Shown: positions 42,717 to 51,366 of the stretch, one piece after another
Layout of the letters: the number at the start of each line of letters is the position of its first letter
Position numbering within the stretch: the stretch's first letter is position 1
Source of the DNA: CAJXNP01 sp050305935
Lineage (GTDB): Bacteria; Bacteroidota; Bacteroidia; Cytophagales; Cyclobacteriaceae
NCBI GenBank assembly: GCA_050305935.1
Contig: JBNLGG010000021.1
Coordinates: 1 to 61,698 of the forward strand
Length of the DNA stretch: 61,698 nt
Direction: 5' to 3'
Made by a program: the position numbers and the translations under genes
The notes under the pieces: generated by a model
What the model was told of the DNA's origin: nothing
What the model saw: the letters and a program-made list of their open reading frames with translations, nothing else
The model's database searches: none

Positions 42717-44768
42717 TTACAATTTGAGGATTTCAACCTCCACTCTTCTGTTTTTTGCCCGCATTTCAAGTGAGGTATTTGGATACAATGGCTGTGTAGG
42801 GCCATAGCCTTTGGAGCTTATCCGCTTTTTTGAAATCCCCCTATCCATTAGATAGTTCATCACTGCCTCTGCTCTTTTTTCTGATAGTTCCATATTGGCC
42901 TTGAAATATCCCTGATTATCGGTATGCCCCTTTAACTCTATTTCCATATCCGGATTTTCCACCAAAAGAGCATACAAACGATCTAATTCCTTTTCGGACT
43001 CAGGAAGTATATCAGATTTGCTTTGTACAAAGAATAAATTGTTTAATTGTACTATTTGGCCCACTTCGATGGGCACCAAAAATAAATCTTTGGTCATTTC
43101 CTTATATTCAGTCACGTCAGAGAAGTCTTCATTTTCGAAAACTGAAATGTAGCCTTTTGATTTTGCTAAAAAGCCATACAAATTCCCAACAGGTAAGACT
43201 ATTTTATATGCTCCATCTTCCGGATTTGATTTTGCGATACCATCTTCATTCCTGTTATTCAGGCTCTCGTAATTGATTTCTGCTTCGATGGGCAGATTGG
43301 TCTTTTTATCAAGCACGCGCCCAGTTATCAAAACGACAGGGTCTGGTTTTATATCTTTTTTAAGTGAAATTCGGTAGATATCTCCTTTGGTGTCATCACC
43401 TCCTTCCCCTGAAGTGGATACAAAATAAGCATAGTCCCCCCTGGCAGTCACTGTATAATAGGCATCCCATTCTTTCGTATTGATTTCTGAACCTATGTTT
43501 TGAGGAGTAGTCCACTTCGTCCAGCTTTCATCCAACCTCCGTGCAAAAAATATATCACTGCCTCCTTCGCCTCCATGTCCATCTGAAGAAAAGTACAGTG
43601 TCCTATTGTCAGAAGCCAGGAAAGGCGAATATTCAACTGAGGAGGTATTCAAGGTACTACCCAGGTTTTTGGGTGCGGAATAAGTTCCATCATCGTTTCG
43701 AAAACTGACATATAGGTCCTGATCCCCAAACGTTTCTTTGGACTCGATGGCCATCACCAGGTACTTTGCGCTGTTAGACAAACAAAAGTCCTGGTATTGG
43801 TTTTTATTAACAAATTGATCAATGGCAATTCCTATAGGTTGGGTCCATCCCGAGCCGGTCCGATAAGAAATAGACGCCCCTTTGCCCTCCACAGAACCGT
43901 CTTCTTTATAAAAATTAATCACCACCATGGTATTTCCATCCGGGGAAATGGAGCAGACCCCATTTGGTTCTTTGTCATTTAGAGGGCCACCGATATTCTG
44001 TGCAAGTCGCCATTTTCCATTTACGAAATCAGAAAAATAAATATCCTGCTGATCGCGCTTTCCACCGATGTTTTGCGGATCATCCTGACGCGCAAAATAC
44101 AATGACTTGCCATCCGGTGAAATGATGGGCTTTATCTCTCGGTAGGGTGTATTGATTGATTCATCCAATCTCTCTCTTTCCGCAGAAAATGTCAGGTCTT
44201 CTTCAATGATCGTTTCATTGCTTTTTGTAATAGCCTGTTTTTGTTCATTTGTTAGCGATACGGAACTTAATCCAACGGCATCAATTTGGCTCCATCCACG
44301 AGCCTCACCAATGGTATTTAAATGAATGGTTGCTTTGTTGATGACAAAATCAATTCCATCAAGCGAAATAGATAAGAGTCTTGAAAAAACACCAATGTCC
44401 TGCGAGGCCTTTTCGTACACCACGTACTCCGTGCCCGCCGGATCAAATACCACCACCTTCGACACCCTCCCTGGAGCAAAATTCTCGGCTACCAGCAATT
44501 CTTTAGCCACCGTCGTGCTTTTAAACCCTACCGTTATCGTTCCATAAGCATTGTCATCCTTCAATCGAAACGCCTTTTCATTCAGGCTGCCATAGGGGTA
44601 GGCGTCAGGTTCGTTCAGGATCATCTGCCCCGACCAGGGACCTGCCTCCTTGAATCCATTGTACTGAAAAATCACTTCGCTGGCCCAGGTGATATCCTGC
44701 GCAATTAAATCAGAAAAACAATTGGCTGAAATGAGGATAATTAACGAATATTGAGCTAGTCTTTTCAT
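42717..44768 (-). CDS. PorE-like OmpA/PD40 protein, paralogue 3
   Basis: A 683-residue third member of the tandem set, the most divergent in the N-terminal domain (YNGFKEAGPWSGQMILNEPD; GWSQIDAVGLSSV) and in the regulatory-like domain. The PD40 signature ISPDGKSLYFARQDD and the OmpA ending (LKGHTDNQGYFKANMELSEKRA, MRAKNRRVEVEIL) are intact. No TTG-N20-TAnnTTTG promoter was found upstream; a short dyad (aacagtgttttttaacagt) lies at 44796-44815. The three genes probably arose by tandem duplication and diverged in ligand or partner. Confidence 0.86.
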   Translation of the reverse strand: MKRLAQYSLIILISANCFSDLIAQDITWASEVIFQYNGFKEAGPWSGQMILNEPDAYPYGSLNEKAFRLKDDNAYGTITVGFKSTTVAKELLVAENFAPGRVSKVVVFDPAGTEYVVYEKASQDIGVFSRLLSISLDGIDFVINKATIHLNTIGEARGWSQIDAVGLSSVSLTNEQKQAITKSNETIIEEDLTFSAERERLDESINTPYREIKPIISPDGKSLYFARQDDPQNIGGKRDQQDIYFSDFVNGKWRLAQNIGGPLNDKEPNGVCSISPDGNTMVVINFYKEDGSVEGKGASISYRTGSGWTQPIGIAIDQFVNKNQYQDFCLSNSAKYLVMAIESKETFGDQDLYVSFRNDDGTYSAPKNLGSTLNTSSVEYSPFLASDNRTLYFSSDGHGGEGGSDIFFARRLDESWTKWTTPQNIGSEINTKEWDAYYTVTARGDYAYFVSTSGEGGDDTKGDIYRISLKKDIKPDPVVLITGRVLDKKTNLPIEAEINYESLNNRNEDGIAKSNPEDGAYKIVLPVGNLYGFLAKSKGYISVFENEDFSDVTEYKEMTKDLFLVPIEVGQIVQLNNLFFVQSKSDILPESEKELDRLYALLVENPDMEIELKGHTDNQGYFKANMELSEKRAEAVMNYLMDRGISKKRISSKGYGPTQPLYPNTSLEMRAKNRRVEVEILKL

Positions 44769-44909
44769 TCAATAAATTTAAGAAAGAATCGATATTGTTA
44801 AAACAGTGTTTTTTAACAGTACTATATACTTTTAATTTATTGCCAATTGTTAAAAAAGTTTGGGATTTTTCACTGAATGAGTTTATGGAATCGATAGCAG
44901 GTTGAAAAA

Positions 44910-44940
44910 TTGAATATAAAAGAAGGGGAGACTATATTTG
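44910..44940 (+). promoter_or_regulatory. Bacteroidota sigmaA promoter of transketolase
   Basis: TTG at 44910-44912, 20 bases, TATATTTG at 44933-44940. Transcription would start near 44947, giving a leader of about 20 bases before the ATG at 44968. This spacing match also argues that 44968, not the upstream in-frame ATG at 44938 (inside the -7 box), is the true start. Confidence 0.72.
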
Positions 44941-44967
44941 CACTTTTATTTACAAAACAGAACTAAA

Positions 44968-47025
44968 ATGAGTGATTCAACTGTCAAAAAAGCAGCAGAC
45001 AACATCAGGATACTTTCCGCGGCCATGGTTGAAAAGGCCAAGTCGGGCCATCCGGGCGGTGCAATGGGAGGAGCCGACTTCATCAATATACTTTATTCTG
45101 AATTTTTAAACTTCGACCCGAACGACATGACCTGGCACAACAGGGACAGGTTTTTTATGGATCCCGGTCACATGTCACCGATGCTGTATTCCATGCTGTC
45201 TTTGGTTGGAACATTCTCTATGGAAGATATTTCAAATTTCCGCCAATGGGGAAGCGTGACCCCCGGTCATCCGGAAGTTGATGCGGAAAGAGGAGTTGAA
45301 AACACATCAGGCCCACTCGGACAAGGCCACACCTTTGCTGTAGGAGCTGCCATCGCAGAAAAGTTTTTGGAGCACCGCTTTGGCAATTGGATGTCCCACA
45401 AAATCTATGCTTATATATCTGATGGAGGCGTTCAGGAAGAAATTTCACAGGGAGCCGGTAGAATTGCCGGATATTTAGGCCTTGGCAATCTGGTCATGTT
45501 CTTCGACTCAAACGACATCCAGCTTTCTTCAGTCACAGGCGATGTTACCATTGAAGATACAGAAAAAAAATACGAAGCATGGGGATGGGAAGTGGTTACG
45601 ATCAATGGTGACAGTACTTCGGAAATCAGGGAAGCTCTTAAAAAAGCCAATAGCCAGACGGAAAAACCATTCCTGATCATTGGAAAAACAATCATGGGAA
45701 AAGGTGCTGTAACTGAAAGTGGCGAAAGTTTTGAGCGAAAGGTGTCCACACATGGAATGCCCCTTGGAGAAGCTGGCGCCTCCCTTGAAAAAACTATTGA
45801 AAATTTAGGTGGTGATCCAACAAATCCATTCCAGATATTCCCTGAAGTAAAAGAATACTGGAACGAAATATTGGCGAAAAAATCAGCCTACGCCAAAAAG
45901 AAAAAAGAAGAACAAGCGGCCTGGGAAAAATCAAATCCTGAAATGGCTGCCAAATGGAAGTTGTTTCATTCAGGTCAACTCCCTGAAATCAACTTTGAGG
46001 AAATTGCCCAAAAAGAAAATGTCGCCACACGAGCGGCTTCCAGCGCGGTACTCTCTGTCTTCGCAGATAAAGTTGAAAACATGATCGTAGCATCTGCCGA
46101 CTTATCAAACAGCGATAAGACAGATGGATTCTTAAAAAAGACCACGTCCTTTAAGAAAAACGACTTTTCCGGTGCCTTCCTTCAGGCAGGCGTGGCTGAA
46201 TTGACAATGGGTGCATTGGCCAACGGAATGGCACTTCATGGAGGAGTGATTCCTGTATGCGGAACATTCTTTGTTTTCTCCGACTACATGAAACCAGCCG
46301 TTAGATTGGCGGCCTTAATGGAATTACCAGTTAAGTATGTCTGGACGCACGATGCATTCCGTGTAGGTGAAGACGGTCCCACCCACCAGCCGGTTGAACA
46401 AGAGGCACAAATAAGATTGCTAGAATCGTTGAAAAACCACAAAGGAGAGAACAGCATGTTAGTATTGAGGCCAGCTGATGCGATCGAGACCTCTGTAGCT
46501 TGGAAAATGGCCGTCGAAAACACAAAGACCCCGACAGCACTTTTGCTATCCCGGCAAAATATCAAAGATCTCCCAGCCAAGCCCGGATCGTCGAGGTACA
46601 AGGACGCATTGGGTGCTTTTAAAGGTGCTTATATCGTGAAGGACGCTAACGGAGCACCTGACATTATTTTTGTTGGAAACGGTTCAGAAGTTTCGACTCT
46701 TTATGATGGAGCTTTAAAATTGGAAGCTGAAAAAGGCTTGAAGGTAAGAGTTGTATCAGCACCATCGGAAGGTCTATTCAGGAGCCAACCAACCTCCTAT
46801 CAAAAAGAAATCATTCCGAATAACATTCCAGTACTTGGTCTCACGGCAGGACTACCTCTTACTTTGGAGAAGCTTGTTGGCCCAAGTGGTAAAGTAGTTG
46901 GTCTGGATCATTTCGGATATTCCGCTCCGGCAAAAGTATTGGATGAAAAATTCGGATACACCGCTGAAAATGTATTTAACAAAGCTTTGGAATACTTGGA
47001 AGAGTTCCAAAAGGTGGAATCGTAA
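44968..47025 (+). CDS. tkt: Transketolase
   Basis: A 685-residue complete transketolase from ATG 44968 (MSDSTVKKAADNIRIL). TPP-binding elements are ISDGGVQEEISQGAGRIAGYLGLGNLVMFFDSND, the GHPGGAMGG phosphate loop and GPLGQGHTFAVG. The pyrimidine half begins near residue 350. It carries two-carbon units between phosphosugars in the pentose phosphate pathway. It is single-cistron: promoter immediately upstream and a strong terminator (47048-47083) immediately after. Confidence 0.95.
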   Translation: MSDSTVKKAADNIRILSAAMVEKAKSGHPGGAMGGADFINILYSEFLNFDPNDMTWHNRDRFFMDPGHMSPMLYSMLSLVGTFSMEDISNFRQWGSVTPGHPEVDAERGVENTSGPLGQGHTFAVGAAIAEKFLEHRFGNWMSHKIYAYISDGGVQEEISQGAGRIAGYLGLGNLVMFFDSNDIQLSSVTGDVTIEDTEKKYEAWGWEVVTINGDSTSEIREALKKANSQTEKPFLIIGKTIMGKGAVTESGESFERKVSTHGMPLGEAGASLEKTIENLGGDPTNPFQIFPEVKEYWNEILAKKSAYAKKKKEEQAAWEKSNPEMAAKWKLFHSGQLPEINFEEIAQKENVATRAASSAVLSVFADKVENMIVASADLSNSDKTDGFLKKTTSFKKNDFSGAFLQAGVAELTMGALANGMALHGGVIPVCGTFFVFSDYMKPAVRLAALMELPVKYVWTHDAFRVGEDGPTHQPVEQEAQIRLLESLKNHKGENSMLVLRPADAIETSVAWKMAVENTKTPTALLLSRQNIKDLPAKPGSSRYKDALGAFKGAYIVKDANGAPDIIFVGNGSEVSTLYDGALKLEAEKGLKVRVVSAPSEGLFRSQPTSYQKEIIPNNIPVLGLTAGLPLTLEKLVGPSGKVVGLDHFGYSAPAKVLDEKFGYTAENVFNKALEYLEEFQKVES

Positions 47026-47047
47026 AGACTATTAAAAGCACTGCTTG

Positions 47048-47083
47048 AAGGTTGTCTTAGTTACTAGGACAACCTTTTTTTTT
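47048..47083 (+). terminator. Intrinsic terminator after tkt
   Basis: Bases 47048-47056 (aaggttgtc) pair with 47068-47076 (gacaacctt) around an 11-base loop and are followed by a run of nine T. This is a clear rho-independent terminator for transketolase. Confidence 0.9.
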
Positions 47084-47142
47084 GGATTATTTTATCAATT
47101 AAGATATAATTGTATCTCTCAGATAGAAGTCACTATTTTTTC

Positions 47143-47619
47143 ATGAAATTAATTACTGCTTTCTTTTTTACTTATCTCTTATCAACTTCCGCCTTTTGTC
47201 AGAATATATGTGATGTTTTAGGGGCTGGAGGAGAATCAATCGCCAACAGTGAAGTTACAATTGAATTCACAATTGGGGAACCAGTTGTTTCGCATACGTT
47301 TTCTCAAGAGTATTACTTTTCCGAGGGTTTTCAGCAACCTTTAGATATAGACGTGATAATTACTTCATTAAAACAGGATGCCTTTTCTGAATTATTACCC
47401 TATCCTAATCCAACCAGTTCAATTATCCACCTTAATTCTTTGCCAAATTCTTTTAGTTTTCAACTAATAGATGTTCAGGGTCGAGAAGTATTGAGAGGAT
47501 CAATGATCGATAGGAATAGCCTCGAATTGGATTTAGAAAATGTTAAATCTGGTGAGTATGTATTAATTATAAACAGTGGTGTTGATACTAACAATTACAA
47601 AGTGGTTAAAATCGACTGA
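47143..47619 (+). CDS. Secreted protein with T9SS type A sorting domain
   Basis: About 158 residues from ATG 47143, which gives a signal (MKLITAFFFTYLLSTSAFCQ). The mature part up to about residue 75 is a short beta-rich region (FTIGEPVVSHTFSQEYYFSEGFQQP), followed by a C-terminal T9SS sorting domain (PYPNPTSSIIHLNS to YVLIINSGVDTNNYKVVKID), the signature LYPNP-type start and terminal Lys-Ile-Asp. The protein would be exported by T9SS and anchored or released. The region resembles the cargo-carrier stub often placed before tail-fibre-like proteins; the next gene starts 23 bases after it. Confidence 0.85.
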   Translation: MKLITAFFFTYLLSTSAFCQNICDVLGAGGESIANSEVTIEFTIGEPVVSHTFSQEYYFSEGFQQPLDIDVIITSLKQDAFSELLPYPNPTSSIIHLNSLPNSFSFQLIDVQGREVLRGSMIDRNSLELDLENVKSGEYVLIINSGVDTNNYKVVKID

Positions 47620-47642
47620 TCAAAACATTAACTTTTCAAACA

Positions 47643-48986
47643 ATGAAAAATATTTTTTTTATCCTATTAATCTTTGCAAGCGGACTGGCGCTAGCCCAGT
47701 CTCCCCAAATGTTTAATTATCAATCCGTTATTCGCGACTCAAGCGGAAAATTGATTCAGCAAGAAAATATTGGAATAAAGGTTTCAATTATTCAAGGAGA
47801 TGAAAATGGTGAAACCATTTACTCAGAAATGCATGAGGTTGAAACCAATCAGTTTGGCCAGATCTTTCTTAAAATTGGAATGGGAATCCCATTAAATGAA
47901 GGCTTCTCAGCCATTGACTGGGGATCAGATAATTATTTCATAAAGACCGAATTTGATATTGAAAATGACGGGAGTTTCGAATTAGCCTCTACTTCTTCCT
48001 TTGCATCGGTACCTTACGCTCTATTTGCTGAAAATTCGGGAGATCAAAAATGGAAAAAAAGCTCGAATGAAGACATTTACTACAAAGAGGGAAATGTAGG
48101 TATTGGAAAAACTAATCCAGAAGCGAAGATTCATATTGCAACAAATACCAGCAATGAAAATCAACCCTTTATATTGTTGGAAGACACCAGCGCCATGGGA
48201 TCATATATCAAGCTAGGTGACGGAAGTACCTTAGAAGGACATTTTAACCCGGTAATAGAGGGAAATTCTGTTGGTGTAGGTTCACCTGACAGAACGGGCC
48301 TTTGGCTTTGGGGAAGATTGTCAGAAGATCAGACGGATGATCGAGGCATGGGTTTTAGGGTTTATGACAATTCTGGTGGAAAAATACTTAATGCCCCTTT
48401 ATTTACATGGTTTAACCAAAATGACGAAGTCATGAGAGTCAGCCCGGAGGGTAGATTAGGCATCGGAAAAGAGAATCCAATAGCTAAATTGAATATCGCT
48501 GACAATGTTAGTATTGATACACAAGCTTTAATCCAATTGGAAGACAGTTCTGCTACTGGGTCATATTTACGTTTCAAAGATGGTACTAGTCTCCCCGGAC
48601 ACTTCAATCCTGTAATAGAAGGGAATTCCGTTGGTGTTGGGTCTCCTGATAGAACAGGTCTATGGCTCTGGGGAAGACTGAGTGAAGACAACGATGATGA
48701 TCGAGGTATGGGTTTTAGAGTATATGACAATTCTGGTGGAAAAATACTTAATGCCCCATTGTTTACTTGGTTTAACCAAAACGATGAAATTATGCGCATT
48801 TCACCCGAAGGAAACTTAGGGATAGGCACCAGTACACCCAACTCGAAAATTCAGGTATCAGACGGTGATATCTACATTGAAGATGCGACCAAAGGAGTAA
48901 TTATGACATCACCGAATGGAACTTGCTGGAGAATGACTGTTGATGATACTGGAAACCCCAATTTTACAGCAATCGCTTGTCCATAA
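47643..48986 (+). CDS. Secreted repeat protein, tail-fibre-like
   Basis: A 447-residue protein with a signal (MKNIFFILLIFASGLALAQ). Residues 20-150 are a beta-rich leader. From nt 48096 two consecutive units of exactly 360 bases (120 residues) follow, with a truncated third beginning at 48816; each opens with G-I-G-x(3)-P and carries HFNPVIEGNSVGVGSPDRTG. The pattern resembles phage tail-fibre or trimeric adhesin-like proteins of Bacteroidota. No sorting domain is present. It likely sits on the surface with the T9SS cargo encoded just upstream. Confidence 0.76.
   Translation: MKNIFFILLIFASGLALAQSPQMFNYQSVIRDSSGKLIQQENIGIKVSIIQGDENGETIYSEMHEVETNQFGQIFLKIGMGIPLNEGFSAIDWGSDNYFIKTEFDIENDGSFELASTSSFASVPYALFAENSGDQKWKKSSNEDIYYKEGNVGIGKTNPEAKIHIATNTSNENQPFILLEDTSAMGSYIKLGDGSTLEGHFNPVIEGNSVGVGSPDRTGLWLWGRLSEDQTDDRGMGFRVYDNSGGKILNAPLFTWFNQNDEVMRVSPEGRLGIGKENPIAKLNIADNVSIDTQALIQLEDSSATGSYLRFKDGTSLPGHFNPVIEGNSVGVGSPDRTGLWLWGRLSEDNDDDRGMGFRVYDNSGGKILNAPLFTWFNQNDEIMRISPEGNLGIGTSTPNSKIQVSDGDIYIEDATKGVIMTSPNGTCWRMTVDDTGNPNFTAIACP
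48096..48815 (+). repeat. Two tandem 360-bp units inside a secreted protein gene
   Basis: Units start at 48096 and 48456, with a partial third at 48816. They are much more alike in their second halves (HFNPVIEG to FNQNDE) than in their first, indicating duplication followed by divergence, or gene conversion limited to the second half. Confidence 0.82.
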
Positions 48987-49009
48987 AAAATTAAATAGTA
49001 GTGTAACTT

Positions 49010-49037
49010 AGCAGTTAAGATATTAACTGCTTTTTTT
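49010..49037 (+). terminator. Intrinsic terminator abutting the HDAC start codon
   Basis: Bases 49010-49018 (agcagttaa) pair with 49023-49031 (ttaactgct) with a four-base loop, followed by a T-run to 49037. It would end the tail-fibre-like transcript. The next start codon begins at 49038, immediately after the T-run, leaving no room for a conventional promoter or leader. Confidence 0.85.
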
Positions 49038-49940
49038 ATGCTCAAAATTGCCTGGAACAATCTATATAACCATCCTCTTCCTCCAGGACATCGATTCCCC
49101 ATGGTCAAGTACGACCTACTGCCCGAGCAATTATTATATGAGGGAACTATAAAAAATGAAAATTTATTTTCTCCCGGGTGTCTTTCAGAACCTGATATTA
49201 TCGCGACCCACACCCAAGAATACTGGGAGAAATTAAAATTGGGAAAGCTAACAAAAAGTGAGGAACGAAGAACGGGGTTTCCCTATTCGAAAAGTCTAAT
49301 CGAAAGAGAAAGCACTATTGCACAGGGCACCATCGAGTGTGCCTTGTTTGCTTTGGAGTTTGGTGTTTCGATCAACGTGGCAGGAGGAACTCATCATGCA
49401 TATTCTTATAAAGGTGAGGGGTTTTGCTTGCTAAACGATATTGCGATAGCGGCAAATTATTTGATGAACTATAAAAACTTTAAAAGAATACTTGTTGTTG
49501 ACCTGGATGTTCATCAGGGAGACGGTACGGCGGAGATTTTCTCCAACTCGAAAAATGTGTTTACCTTCTCAATACATGGTGAAAACAATTACCCGTTAAA
49601 AAAACAAAAATCTTATCTTGATATTCCGTTAAAAGACAAAACAACAGACAAGGAATACTTGAATACGCTGGATTTACACCTACATCAACTAGTGGACACC
49701 CTTCATCCTCAATTTATTTTCTATCAGGCGGGTGTTGACATATTAGAAACTGATAAATTAGGCAGGTTAAGCATTTCTCCGGAAGGGTGCAGGTTGAGGG
49801 ATAAATTAGTATTGGAAACATGTAAAAGAGATAACATTCCCCTTGCCATCACCATGGGGGGTGGATACTCTACATCACTTCATCACATAATTGATGCTCA
49901 TGCAAATACATTTCGTTTAACTCAAGAGACCTTCTATTAA
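49038..49940 (+). CDS. Histone deacetylase-family (HDAC/AcuC-like) hydrolase
   Basis: A 300-residue HDAC-superfamily deacetylase. The zinc site is Asp157 and His159 (DLDVHQGDGT) with Asp234 (QAGVDILETDKLG), the catalytic His pair is in GGTHHAYS, and the active-site Tyr is in MGGGYS. The N-terminal HPLPPGHRFPM is a family signature and supports the start at 49038, directly after the terminator. Substrates of bacterial members include acetyl-lysine, acetylpolyamines and acetoin-related compounds; here it is unknown. Confidence 0.92.
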   Translation: MLKIAWNNLYNHPLPPGHRFPMVKYDLLPEQLLYEGTIKNENLFSPGCLSEPDIIATHTQEYWEKLKLGKLTKSEERRTGFPYSKSLIERESTIAQGTIECALFALEFGVSINVAGGTHHAYSYKGEGFCLLNDIAIAANYLMNYKNFKRILVVDLDVHQGDGTAEIFSNSKNVFTFSIHGENNYPLKKQKSYLDIPLKDKTTDKEYLNTLDLHLHQLVDTLHPQFIFYQAGVDILETDKLGRLSISPEGCRLRDKLVLETCKRDNIPLAITMGGGYSTSLHHIIDAHANTFRLTQETFY

Positions 49941-49944
49941 CATT

Positions 49945-50646
49945 TTGTTTAGTCAATTTAAAAATACCAGCGAGGAGCATGATGCTTTTGTTTTCAAAAG
50001 AGCGGTTGCGATTGCCCTTTCGACGAGTTTCTTGATGTGGGTAGTAAAAATATACGAGTGGACAGCTGAAAAAGACCTCAGCTATCTGGGTATTTTTCCA
50101 AGAACACTTAAGGGAAGCATAGGTATCCTCACCGCCCCACTAATTCATGCTGACATAGCACACTTACTTTCTAACACAGTGCCATTCATTTCACTCACCT
50201 TGATCCTGTTTTATTTTTATTCCAAAAAAGCCATTGAAATATTTACCTGGATTTACATAACCACGGGTTTTTGGGTGTGGGCATTTGCCCGACCATCCTA
50301 CCACATCGGAGCAAGCGGAATTATCTACGGTATCGCCTCGTTTCTCCTTATAAGCGGATTTCTCACCAAGAACATTCGTTTAATCGCTATTTCACTGGCT
50401 GTTTTATTTCTCTATGGGGGAATGTTCTATGGAATCGTACCTCACACGGTCACAGAAAATATCAGTTGGGAATCACATTTATTAGGAGCAGTTTCGGGTT
50501 TCCTCCTCGCCATCTATTTTAAACCAAAACGCAAGGTGAACAAAAGCATTGAATCCACCGAAAACGCCACCCAGATAGACACAACCGCTTCTGATCCTAT
50601 CCATTTTGTCTACCACTATAAAGAAAAATCAAAAGGGGATAATTAG
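49945..50646 (+). CDS. Rhomboid family intramembrane serine protease
   Basis: A 233-residue rhomboid-fold membrane protein. The catalytic dyad is Ser124 (GASG) and His178 (SWESHLLG), and the H-x(3)-N-type segment HADIAHLLSNTVPF supports the fold. It begins with TTG at 49945, with an ATT three bases upstream; no in-frame ATG precedes the first membrane helix. It would cut transmembrane substrates. It lies four bases after the HDAC gene and is probably co-transcribed with it. The C-terminal tail is short and hydrophilic. Confidence 0.83.
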   Translation: MFSQFKNTSEEHDAFVFKRAVAIALSTSFLMWVVKIYEWTAEKDLSYLGIFPRTLKGSIGILTAPLIHADIAHLLSNTVPFISLTLILFYFYSKKAIEIFTWIYITTGFWVWAFARPSYHIGASGIIYGIASFLLISGFLTKNIRLIAISLAVLFLYGGMFYGIVPHTVTENISWESHLLGAVSGFLLAIYFKPKRKVNKSIESTENATQIDTTASDPIHFVYHYKEKSKGDN

Positions 50647-50680
50647 TTTTTAAGAAATACGATACTTTCCATTCTTTCTT

Positions 50681-50688
50681 TATCTTTG
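50681..50688 (+). promoter_or_regulatory. -7 element upstream of ompH-like gene
   Basis: Bases 50681-50688 read tatctttg, fitting TAnnTTTG. A TTG at the expected -33 position is absent, so the promoter assignment is tentative. It would give a leader of about 15-20 bases to the ATG at 50711. Confidence 0.4.
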
Positions 50689-50710
50689 CTTGCCAAAAAT
50701 TAAAGTAACT

Positions 50711-51334
50711 ATGAAAAACATATCCATAGCATTAAATATTGTTTTATTAATAGCAGTAGTTGTCTTATATGTACTGCATTTTTCGAATAAGGACAGTGAA
50801 CAAACTGCTGAAAATGGTAATACTCAGGTGGTGGACCTGCAGAACCTAGCCATTGCCTATGTAAATACAGATAGCATTTTAGCCAACTACACCTTTTTTG
50901 AAGAACTATCCAAACAACTTGAAGAAAAGCAAAAGCAGGCAGAATCCAATCTTCAACGCAGGTATCAAGGATTACAACAGGAAGTTGTGAATTTTCAAAA
51001 CACTGCAGGGAATATGACGAGAAATCAGGCGATGGCAGTACAGGAAGATTTGCAGAAGAAGGAACAAAACCTTATGCAGTATGAGCAAAAACTCCGTCAG
51101 GACCTCATGATGGAGGAAGCCAAAATGACAGACTCACTTTACACCAAGCTGACCGAATACCTTAAAGGATTTGGTAAGGAAAATAAACTTCAACTCGTTT
51201 TGACATATACCAGGGGTAGCGGGGTTTTATTTGCCAATGACAGTCTAAATATCACAGATCAGGTGATAGAAGGGTTAAACGATCAGCACAATTTAAAACC
51301 TGTACAGAAAGCGGATACAACCAAGACAAAGTAA
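50711..51334 (+). CDS. OmpH/Skp-family periplasmic chaperone-like protein
   Basis: A 207-residue protein from ATG 50711 (MKNISIALNIVLLIAVVVLYVL). It has a hydrophobic signal/anchor, then the OmpH core beginning IAYVNTDSILANY (the Skp-type start), a long coiled coil (EEKQKQAESNLQRRYQGLQQEV, KKEQNLMQYEQKLRQDLMM), and the final VLTYTRGSGVLFANDSLNITDQVI. Skp-like trimers guard unfolded outer-membrane proteins. It ends before a bidirectional terminator at 51341. Confidence 0.88.
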   Translation: MKNISIALNIVLLIAVVVLYVLHFSNKDSEQTAENGNTQVVDLQNLAIAYVNTDSILANYTFFEELSKQLEEKQKQAESNLQRRYQGLQQEVVNFQNTAGNMTRNQAMAVQEDLQKKEQNLMQYEQKLRQDLMMEEAKMTDSLYTKLTEYLKGFGKENKLQLVLTYTRGSGVLFANDSLNITDQVIEGLNDQHNLKPVQKADTTKTK

Positions 51335-51340
51335 CATAGA

Positions 51341-51366
51341 AAAGAGGCCTTAGCGCCTCTTTTTTT
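51341..51366. terminator. Bidirectional terminator between ompH-like and XRE-S24 genes
   Basis: Bases 51341-51348 pair with 51355-51362 (aaagaggc/gcctcttt) around a six-base loop, with a T-run to 51366 on the plus strand and an A/T-rich stretch on the other side. It ends the ompH-like gene and probably the convergent repressor gene. Confidence 0.82.
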
